DNA from: Xylanivirga thermophila
Lineage (GTDB): Bacteria > Bacillota > Clostridia > Caldicoprobacterales > Xylanivirgaceae
Direction of reading: 5' to 3'
DNA length: 64,000 nucleotides
Assembly: GCF_004138105.1 (NCBI RefSeq)
Contig: NZ_RXHQ01000003.1
Span: 1-64,000, forward strand
Shown: positions 57,873 through 64,000 of the stretch, piece by piece
Layout: each line of letters opens with the position of its first letter
How positions within the stretch are numbered: the stretch's first letter is position 1
The notes under the pieces: generated by a model
The model's input: the letters and a program-made list of their open reading frames with translations, nothing else
Database searches by the model: none
Told to the model about the DNA's origin: nothing
Program-made: the position numbers and the translations under genes

Positions 57873-57899
57873 AAAGGGGCAGATTATATCTGCCCCTTT
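57873..57899. terminator. bidirectional terminator between convergent genes
   Basis: AAAGGGGCAGA (57873-57883) pairs with TCTGCCCCTTT (57889-57899). A T-rich tract follows on the plus strand and A-rich sequence lies on the other side, so it can serve both the obg unit and the minus-strand gene. Confidence 0.85.
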
Positions 57900-57915
57900 A
57901 TTATTTATTTTAATT

Positions 57916-58833
57916 TTATTTTATCTTGCTTTCATCTAAGTTAATTGTTTTATTTAGTAAATATATAACCAATGCTATGCATAGGAAAATTACGGCACAC
58001 AATAGATAATATAAAAATAGCTTATCAGAAATAAACGATAAAACCAAAAACAGTATAGAAAAAATTAAAAATGATTTTGCTTTATCGTTTTTAATTATAC
58101 TTTTTTTTATATTAGATACATTAACAGTAGAATATATCTCGTTTTGTATAATTTTTTCTATGATTTTCTGTTTTGGCTTTATCCCAATATTGAGCATTAT
58201 ATTGATAAGCTCATCTGGGGATATTAATTTTAACTCTATATCAAGACTTTTAAAATTTAAATTAAAACATTCACTGCTAAATTCATTGGTAGAAAAAATC
58301 CATATTTTATTATATCCATTTTCGATTGCATTTCTTGTAATTTTAGTGATTTTACCAGGATAAGTAAACTCACCATTTATAGGTATGTCTAAATAAATAG
58401 CAGTTTTGGCACCAAAGTATGTAGCATAGATATATGTATCTACATTTTGTACGTTAGAAATACCTGGAGTATTGGATAGTATAGTTTTTAGAATATAGTT
58501 AAATTCTTCGTATGTAAATGTTGATATCTGTTTTTTTAAGTATGAATGTGATACTTCATTAAATTTATCTAATTTTTTTTGCTTTAAAACTTTTTCTTCA
58601 TGTAGGTATAGTATAATACTTATACCTATTGTTAATCCTAATGATATAATGATAGATGCTATTATTCTATGGGTTTTTTGTATGCTTATAATATAAGAAA
58701 CTATAAATAATAATAATCTGGAGATAATAAAATCAAAGAGTTTACTTATAAATGATTTGTTATATTTGCCTTTTTTTAGATAATAGCTTTTTTCTACACT
58801 TTTTGACATCATATTTCTAATCAAAGTTTTCAA
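57916..58833 (-). CDS. unrecognised membrane protein with possible Mrr/REase-like middle domain
   Basis: A 305-residue, Ile/Lys/Asn-rich protein with two membrane segments near the N-terminus (about 33-52 and 56-77) and two near the C-terminus (about 254-269 and 272-293). The middle (about 105-215) starts with TYEEFNYILKTIL and ends in NGYNKIWIFSTNEFSSE. This recalls membrane-bound Mrr-type restriction-endonuclease folds, although the usual catalytic D-ExK is not evident. Translation starts at TTG after GAGGAGG. It is the only minus-strand gene within the conserved obg-nadD-yqeK-rsfS-leuS block, so it is an insertion. Confidence 0.7.
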   Translation of the reverse strand: MKTLIRNMMSKSVEKSYYLKKGKYNKSFISKLFDFIISRLLLFIVSYIISIQKTHRIIASIIISLGLTIGISIILYLHEEKVLKQKKLDKFNEVSHSYLKKQISTFTYEEFNYILKTILSNTPGISNVQNVDTYIYATYFGAKTAIYLDIPINGEFTYPGKITKITRNAIENGYNKIWIFSTNEFSSECFNLNFKSLDIELKLISPDELINIMLNIGIKPKQKIIEKIIQNEIYSTVNVSNIKKSIIKNDKAKSFLIFSILFLVLSFISDKLFLYYLLCAVIFLCIALVIYLLNKTINLDESKIK

Positions 58834-58860
58834 AACTATTCCTCCTCAAGGATAGTTTTG
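58831..58860 (-). promoter_or_regulatory. hairpin enclosing the ribosome site and TTG start
   Basis: CAAAACTAT (58831-58839) and ATAGTTTTG (58852-58860) are exact complements, 12 bases apart. In the minus-strand transcript the GAGGAGG site falls in the loop and the TTG start codon is the last three bases of the 3' arm. Such a fold would limit initiation. Confidence 0.65.
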
Positions 58861-58884
58861 CCATATAAGTAATGTTTTATTCTT

Positions 58885-58911
58885 TTGGATTTTGAATATA
58901 TGTTATATAAT
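58885..58911 (+). promoter_or_regulatory. weak promoter candidate for nadD
   Basis: TATAAT (58906-58911) is exact. TTGGAT (58885-58890) is only 15 bp upstream, shorter than ideal. Confidence 0.35.
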
Positions 58912-58947
58912 ATCTTGAAGGATAACAAGTATTATGGAGATGTTTAT

Positions 58948-59580
58948 ATGAAACAAAAGAAAAAACAGTGTAAATTAGGGATAATGGGTGGTACATTTGA
59001 TCCTATTCATATAGGGCATCTGCTCATAGCAGAGGCGTCATGCGAAGAATATGATTTGGATAAGGTGGTATTTATACCTACAGGCCATCCACCACATAAA
59101 GCGAAAGAATATGTTGGAGAGGCCTATCATAGGTTGAACATGGTAAAGCTAGCAATAGAAGATAACCCCCATTTTGAATGGAGTGACATGGAAATAAATC
59201 GTGAAGGAAGAACATATACGATAGATACCCTTAAACAATTAAAACTTATGTTTCCAGATAATGAAATATATTTTATTATCGGTGGCGATACTCTTTTAGA
59301 GATACATACTTGGAAACAATGGCAGAATGTTTTAAAATTATGTAATTTTATTGTATATAATAGGCCTGGATATGATGATTCTAGTGTGAGGCAGCAAGTG
59401 GTAAAGCTTACCCACCTAGGAGCTAGTATATTTATTGTAGATGGTTGCACAATGGGAATTTCGTCTACAACAATAAGGGCTAGGATAAAACAAAAAAGGT
59501 CTATAAAATATATGGTTCCATCATCTATTGAAAAATATATACTAGATCATGGATTGTATATAGATAAGCAGGAGGAATAA
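58948..59580 (+). CDS. nadD: nicotinate-nucleotide adenylyltransferase
   Basis: A 210-residue nucleotidyltransferase that makes deamido-NAD from nicotinate mononucleotide and ATP. MGGTFDPIHIGHLLIAEA carries the HxGH motif, and GISSTTIRARI the second ATP-binding motif. ATG 58948 follows TGGAGAT; the longer frame from 58885 overlaps the promoter and is rejected. It begins the nadD-yqeK unit. Confidence 0.96.
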   Translation: MKQKKKQCKLGIMGGTFDPIHIGHLLIAEASCEEYDLDKVVFIPTGHPPHKAKEYVGEAYHRLNMVKLAIEDNPHFEWSDMEINREGRTYTIDTLKQLKLMFPDNEIYFIIGGDTLLEIHTWKQWQNVLKLCNFIVYNRPGYDDSSVRQQVVKLTHLGASIFIVDGCTMGISSTTIRARIKQKRSIKYMVPSSIEKYILDHGLYIDKQEE

Positions 59581-59582
59581 CT

Positions 59583-60149
59583 ATGGATATTGACCAAATG
59601 AATGACAAGTTAAGGGAATTACTTACTAAAAAACGCTATGAACATTCATTGGGAGTTGCAGAGATGGCAAAAAAATTGGCACATTGTTACGGGGCAGACA
59701 GCAATAGGGCGTTAGTGGCAGGACTTTTGCATGATTGTGCAAAATGTTTAACAGAGGAGGATAAGACTAAATTATGTAATAAATATAGTCTAGGTGATAT
59801 TTATTTAAAGTATGGTGATGTTATGCATGGTCCATTGGGTGCATGCTTAGCTCGAGATATATTTGAAATTACAGATGAACAGATATTAAATGCGATCAAG
59901 TATCATACTACAGGTCGAGAAGGCATGAATGTTTTGGAGAAGATTATATATTTGGCCGATTACATAGAACCAAGTAGGAATTTTCCAGGAGTAGATGAGC
60001 TTAGGAATATTGCTGATCAGAATCTCGATGGGGCAGTATTAAAAGCGTTGGATAATACCATAATATATGTAATAGAATCAGAATGTTTATTACACCCATT
60101 GACCATTGAAGCAAGGAATGATATGCTAATTAGTAGAACAAAAGGTTGA
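59583..60149 (+). CDS. yqeK: YqeK-type HD-domain Ap4A hydrolase
   Basis: A 188-residue HD phosphohydrolase. YEHSLGVAEMAKKLA, LLHDCAKCL and the following KYHTTGREGM carry the HD metal ligands. YqeK of Firmicutes splits Ap4A symmetrically. It starts 2 bp after nadD, with AGGAGG inside nadD's last codons, and its stop lies within the rsfS promoter. Confidence 0.93.
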   Translation: MDIDQMNDKLRELLTKKRYEHSLGVAEMAKKLAHCYGADSNRALVAGLLHDCAKCLTEEDKTKLCNKYSLGDIYLKYGDVMHGPLGACLARDIFEITDEQILNAIKYHTTGREGMNVLEKIIYLADYIEPSRNFPGVDELRNIADQNLDGAVLKALDNTIIYVIESECLLHPLTIEARNDMLISRTKG

Positions 60150-60173
60150 CAAATTGCATAATATGATTATAAT
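60146..60173 (+). promoter_or_regulatory. promoter of rsfS
   Basis: TTGACA (60146-60151) and TATAAT (60168-60173) are 16 bp apart. The -35 overlaps the yqeK stop codon. Confidence 0.65.
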
Positions 60174-60205
60174 AATAAGGTAAAAAAAGATATGGAGGGA
60201 ATAGT

Positions 60206-60559
60206 TTGCCTATAGAACCTAAAAATTTGGCTTTACAGGTTTGTAGCATATTAAAAGAGAAAAAAGCTCTTGATGTAGAGATATTAGATGTGCACAATTT
60301 AACTACACTTACCGATTATTTTGTTGTGGCAAGCGGTAGTTCTGAATCACAGGTAAATGCCATTTATGAGGAGTTGGAGCATAAGCTGTCTGAAAAAGGT
60401 ATAACAGCACTGCACAAAGATGGGGCAGGAAGTAGCCGGTGGATTGTTTTAGATTATGGATGTGTAATAGTGCATATATTTCATAAAAAAGAAAGAGAAT
60501 TTTATAATTTCGAAAGATTATGGGCAGATGCAGAATTGATAGCAATAGATAATATATAG
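60206..60559 (+). CDS. rsfS: ribosome silencing factor RsfS
   Basis: A 117-residue RsfS/Iojap protein that binds L14 and blocks subunit joining when nutrients are scarce. LTDYFVVASGSSESQVNAI and VLDYGCVIVHIFHKKEREFY are family signatures. The start is TTG with GGAGGGA upstream. Confidence 0.96.
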   Translation: MPIEPKNLALQVCSILKEKKALDVEILDVHNLTTLTDYFVVASGSSESQVNAIYEELEHKLSEKGITALHKDGAGSSRWIVLDYGCVIVHIFHKKEREFYNFERLWADAELIAIDNI

Positions 60560-60584
60560 ATTCTATAGATATATATTGTTCATG

Positions 60585-60780
60585 GGAGGAGTATTAGACA
60601 GATACGGAATTTTAAGAGAACTGATGGATGGTGCAAATCAGTATTTCCATCTGTTGAACTCGCCTCATAATAGACCGTGACGGGTTTATCGCCTTATAGA
60701 TAATTGAGTGAAGTTATGATCAATTAGGGTGGTACCGCGGGTTAACCTCTCGCCCCTAAATATGGGGCGGGGGGTTTTTT
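60585..60780 (+). promoter_or_regulatory. leucine T-box leader of leuS
   Basis: The conserved T-box AGGGTGGTACCGCGG is at 60726-60740, and GGTGCAAATCAG is the stem I distal-loop region. The specifier codon CTC at 60659-60661 (in GAACTC) assigns tRNA-Leu, matching the downstream gene. Uncharged tRNA-Leu would pair at both sites and prevent the terminator at 60749-60780, switching leuS on under leucine shortage. Confidence 0.93.
60749..60780 (+). terminator. T-box regulated terminator before leuS
   Basis: CTCGCCCC pairs with GGGGCGGG around TAAATAT, followed by six T. It is the terminator alternative to the antiterminator of the T-box leader. Confidence 0.9.
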
Positions 60781-60806
60781 ATATAAAAAAACGGAGGGAA
60801 AAGTGT

Positions 60807-63284
60807 ATGAATTACGATTTTCATGAGATTGAAGCTAAATGGCAAAAAATTTGGGAGCAGGAAGATAAATTTCACAGGGAGGAGCAAAAAGATAAAGAAA
60901 AGTATTATATGCTCGAAATGTTTCCCTATCCATCTGGAAAGTTGCATATGGGACATGTGCGTAATTATTCAATAGGTGATGTAATTGCAAGATATAAAAC
61001 CATGAAAGGATATAATGTGCTTCATCCGATGGGATGGGATTCATTTGGATTGCCTGCTGAAAATGCTGCTATACAACGTGGTGTACGTCCTAATGATTGG
61101 ACAGTAGATAATATAGCAGCGATGCAAAAACAACTTAAGGAATTAGGTTTAAGTTATGACTGGGACAGAGAAATAACAACCAGTCATCCTAGTTACTATA
61201 AATGGACTCAATGGATGTTTTTACAATTCTATAAAAAAGGATTAGCATATAAAAGGAAGGCCTCTGTAAATTGGTGTCCGTCTTGTGGAACAGTATTAGC
61301 TAATGAACAGGTGGTAGGAGGAGAATGTGAACGATGCGGTTCACAGGTTCATAAAAAAGAATTATCCCAATGGTTTTTTAAGATTACGGATTATGCTGAA
61401 CGCTTATTAGAAGATATCGATAAATTGGAAGGATGGCCTGACAAGGTTAAAATAATGCAACAAAACTGGATAGGGAAAAGTCAGGGGGCATTAGTAAACT
61501 TTAAGGTAGCTGGAAGTGAAGATACACTGACAGTATTTACTACCAGACCAGATACTATCTATGGAGTATCCTATATGGCATTGGCACCAGAGCATCCAAT
61601 AGTGAAGAAACTTGTAACAGGCACAGAATATGAAAAAATTGCATCAGAATTTAGAGATAAGATAGAAACATTAAATGAAATTGCTCGTACATCTAACGAA
61701 ACTGAAAAGGAAGGTTTATTTATAGGGAAATATGTTATAAACCCATTCAATGGTCAAAAGATACCGCTATATATTGCAAATTATGTGCTTATGGAGTATG
61801 GCACCGGAGCTGTTATGGGTGTTCCAGCACATGATCAAAGGGATTTTGAGTTTGCTTCAAAATACAATCTTCCCATAGTACCTGTTATAAAACCCAAGGG
61901 CAATAATAGTGATATAGATATAAATAATCTTAAGCAGGCATATGATGCCCAGGGTATTCTCATAAATTCAGGGTCTTTTACCGGTATGGAAAATGAAAAA
62001 GCTATGCAAAAGATTATAGAGTATATGCAAGAAGAAGGTATGGGAGAGGCAAAAACAACTTATCGTCTAAGGGATTGGCTTATCTCAAGGCAGAGATATT
62101 GGGGTGCACCTATACCTATTGTATACTGTGATAAATGTGGTACTGTACCTGTACCAGAGGAGCAATTACCGGTTATCCTACCGACGGATGTAAAATTTAC
62201 TGGGAAAGGACAAAACCCACTTATTACAAGTGAAGAATTTGTAAATACTACTTGTCCCGTATGTGGTGGCCCTGCAAAACGGGAAGTTGATACAATGGAT
62301 ACTTTTGTATGCTCATCTTTTTACTTTTTACGCTATACGGATCCACAGAATTCTTTGAGACCATGGGATTATAATAATGCAAAGTACTGGATGGCAGTGG
62401 ATCAGTATGTGGGTGGAGTAGAGCATGCAATACTTCATTTGTTATATTCCAGATTTTTTACAAAGGTTTTATATGATTTGGGTATATCTCCTGTAGACGA
62501 ACCATTTAAAAATCTTCTTACACAAGGAATGGTATTAAAAGATGGTGCAAAGATGTCTAAATCTAAAGGGAATATTGTAAGTCCAAAAGATATAATAGAA
62601 AAGTATGGAGCAGATACTGCTAGACTTTTTATTCTTTTTGCTGCACCACCGGAGAGGGATCTGGAATGGAGTGACAAGGGAGTAGAAGGCTGTTATCGCT
62701 TCTTAAACAGGGTATGGAGATTGATTATTGATTATAAAGAAATCTATAAAAATGCAGATAAAAATATAGAACTATCTGATAATGATAAAGAGCTTAGATT
62801 TATGACACATAATACTATTAAGAGAGTTACTATAGATTTAGAAGAGAGATTTAATTTTAACACGGCAATTAGTGCCATTATGGAATTGGTTAATGCTTTA
62901 TATCAATATAAGGATAGCATTCCTTCTGATAATTGGAATAATAAAGTAATTATAGAAGCTATTGACAGTATGCTTCTTATGTTGGCACCTTTTGCTCCCC
63001 ATATAACAGAAGAATTATGGGATATTACAGGGCATGCAGGAAGTATACACGATCAAAACTGGCCATGCTATGATAAATCTGCACTAGTTAGAGAAGAATT
63101 TGAAATGGCTATACAGATAAATGGTAAAGTAAAAGAAAGAATACGTGTATCATCTAATGCAAGCAAAGGGGACATAGAACAAATAGCATTTGAGAACCCC
63201 AAAATAAAAGAAACTATAGCTGGTAAAAAAGTGATAAAGGTGATAGTAGTACCTAAGAGGATAATTAATATAGTGATAAAATGA
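60807..63284 (+). CDS. leuS: leucyl-tRNA synthetase
   Basis: An 825-residue class Ia synthetase. The HIGH motif is HMGH in [15 protein letters not shown], and the KMSKS motif is in [10 protein letters not shown]. An editing domain (about 220-420) is present, with [15 protein letters not shown] 60807 is preceded by GGAGGG and lies after the T-box terminator; the frame open from 60729 would be inside the leader. Confidence 0.98.
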   Translation: MNYDFHEIEAKWQKIWEQEDKFHREEQKDKEKYYMLEMFPYPSGKLHMGHVRNYSIGDVIARYKTMKGYNVLHPMGWDSFGLPAENAAIQRGVRPNDWTVDNIAAMQKQLKELGLSYDWDREITTSHPSYYKWTQWMFLQFYKKGLAYKRKASVNWCPSCGTVLANEQVVGGECERCGSQVHKKELSQWFFKITDYAERLLEDIDKLEGWPDKVKIMQQNWIGKSQGALVNFKVAGSEDTLTVFTTRPDTIYGVSYMALAPEHPIVKKLVTGTEYEKIASEFRDKIETLNEIARTSNETEKEGLFIGKYVINPFNGQKIPLYIANYVLMEYGTGAVMGVPAHDQRDFEFASKYNLPIVPVIKPKGNNSDIDINNLKQAYDAQGILINSGSFTGMENEKAMQKIIEYMQEEGMGEAKTTYRLRDWLISRQRYWGAPIPIVYCDKCGTVPVPEEQLPVILPTDVKFTGKGQNPLITSEEFVNTTCPVCGGPAKREVDTMDTFVCSSFYFLRYTDPQNSLRPWDYNNAKYWMAVDQYVGGVEHAILHLLYSRFFTKVLYDLGISPVDEPFKNLLTQGMVLKDGAKMSKSKGNIVSPKDIIEKYGADTARLFILFAAPPERDLEWSDKGVEGCYRFLNRVWRLIIDYKEIYKNADKNIELSDNDKELRFMTHNTIKRVTIDLEERFNFNTAISAIMELVNALYQYKDSIPSDNWNNKVIIEAIDSMLLMLAPFAPHITEELWDITGHAGSIHDQNWPCYDKSALVREEFEMAIQINGKVKERIRVSSNASKGDIEQIAFENPKIKETIAGKKVIKVIVVPKRIINIVIK

Positions 63285-63313
63285 AAAAGCGACCGAATTT
63301 CGGTCGCTTTTTC
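63283..63313. terminator. bidirectional terminator between leuS and the carboxypeptidase gene
   Basis: GAAAAAGCGACCG (63283-63295) pairs perfectly with CGGTCGCTTTTTC (63301-63313). A-run and T-run flank the GC core on both strands, and both neighbouring genes end within it. Confidence 0.9.
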
Positions 63314-64000
63314 AAAACCAATATCTACGCCTACGTCTTTTATTTTTTATTTTGATAAGAATAAATAAGATCGTTATAAGGACAATAATGATTACTGCCC
63401 AATATTTTATTCCAAAATGAATACCAGATTTTTTTAGATTATCAGATAGATTTGGTATGGACTTTTTCTCCATATCCCTGCCAGCTATCAAATCTGATTC
63501 TGAAACGGTATGACCATTTAGTATATAAGTAATTTTCCCTAATTTTTGTCCTTTATATATGGGAGCTTTTATATCTGACTGTATTTCAATTATCCTTTTC
63601 ATATTCGGTATATCCTTTTTATCAAAAATATCTACCAAATCATCAGGCGTCACTATGTCAAGTATACCATTATCATTATCAGCATGGTTCTCTATGTCTA
63701 GTTGCTGAATTACCTGCCCTTTTTTTGTTAATTGGTAATGCTCAAAATTTGCAAAACCATAGTCGAATAAATTAATGGAATCAGTCCATTTTCCATCTTT
63801 AGAACTATTCAGTACTACGGCGATTAAATCCAATTTTCCATCAGAAGCTGAGGATACTAAACATTGGCCTGCAAGGGAAGTAAATCCTGTTTTTATACCG
63901 GTTGCAAAGGGATAATAGTATTTTACATCTTTTTCATTTATAAGTTTGTTGGTGTTTAACCAATAGCGTATTTGGTGTTTGACAGGATCTTTAGGATCCA
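63312..64000 (-). CDS. D-alanyl-D-alanine carboxypeptidase, C-terminal part (runs off window)
   Basis: The frame is open to the end of the window. The visible part holds the KTG box in FATGIKTGFTSLAGQCLV, the end of the penicillin-binding domain, a PBP5-type C-terminal domain, and a membrane anchor (about 30 residues from the end) followed by KNKRRRRRYWF. These DacF/PBP5-type enzymes trim pentapeptides. The SxxK and SxN boxes lie outside the window. A C-terminal full membrane helix rather than an amphipathic anchor is usual in Clostridia and Bacillus DacA/DacF. Confidence 0.88.
   Translation of the reverse strand, partial: DPKDPVKHQIRYWLNTNKLINEKDVKYYYPFATGIKTGFTSLAGQCLVSSASDGKLDLIAVVLNSSKDGKWTDSINLFDYGFANFEHYQLTKKGQVIQQLDIENHADNDNGILDIVTPDDLVDIFDKKDIPNMKRIIEIQSDIKAPIYKGQKLGKITYILNGHTVSESDLIAGRDMEKKSIPNLSDNLKKSGIHFGIKYWAVIIIVLITILFILIKIKNKRRRRRYWF

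Noticed and set aside
60729-60806. Longer leuS start inside the T-box leader
   Set aside because: It would translate the antiterminator and terminator; the ATG at 60807 has a proper ribosome site and gives the normal N-terminus.

Overview
The window reads as chromosomal DNA of a low-GC, spore-forming Clostridia-type Firmicute. The reasons are the AT-rich codon use, strong GGAGG ribosome binding sites, many TTG starts, a SpoIVFA/SpoIVFB pair, split GcvPA/GcvPB, a leucine T-box before leuS, and the mreBCD-PBP2-minCDE-rodA and rplU-prp-rpmA-obg orders. I cannot name the species. No tRNA, rRNA, CRISPR array or prophage was seen.

Region 1 (1-2623): the 3' part of an IS110-type transposase, then a minus-strand TrpX/TrpY-like ABC importer (lipoprotein and permease). 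The expected ATPase gene is missing where the IS element begins.

Region 2 (2.7-17.3 kb): a large peptidoglycan-sugar recycling cluster. It holds a MurR-type regulator, murQ, an LplB/YtcP/LplA-type ABC importer, a tandem GNAT acetyltransferase, a PIG-L deacetylase, an AmiE-like serine hydrolase, MupG, NamZ, NagZ, a MurK-like kinase and AnmK. None of the degradative enzymes has a signal peptide and there is no PTS gene. Muropeptides or disaccharides would therefore be imported by the ABC system, trimmed in the cytoplasm, phosphorylated to MurNAc-6P and GlcNAc-6P, and opened by MurQ. Twin 16-bp repeats at the murR promoter look like the operator.

Region 3 (17.4-29.1 kb): four Gfo/Idh/MocA-type proteins, two xylose-isomerase-like TIM barrels, an FAD oxidoreductase, a PhnP-like hydrolase, a PHP hydrolase, an ADP-ribosylglycohydrolase and a LacI regulator with its own operator. 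No transporter and no classical glycosidase is present. This is the least explained part of the window and may be a redox-based route for unusual glycosides or sugar acids.

Region 4 (29.1-39.4 kb): nucleoside salvage (udp, deoB), a glycine cleavage operon (gcvT-H-PA-PB) running into serine dehydratase (sdaAB-sdaAA), a Na/Pi-type transporter with a PhoU-like tail, and a DUF4321 membrane protein.

Region 5 (39.5-50.5 kb): cell shape and division: mreBCD, PBP2, minCDE, rodA, then mgsA and spoIVFA/spoIVFB. A 750-bp stretch of decayed sequence separates mreD from the PBP2 gene.

Region 6 (50.6-64 kb): a radical SAM pair with RNase G, the L21-Prp-L27 operon with its leader, obg, a small cysteine protein, an unrecognised minus-strand membrane protein, nadD-yqeK-rsfS, the leucine T-box with leuS, and the C-terminal part of a D-Ala-D-Ala carboxypeptidase running off the window.
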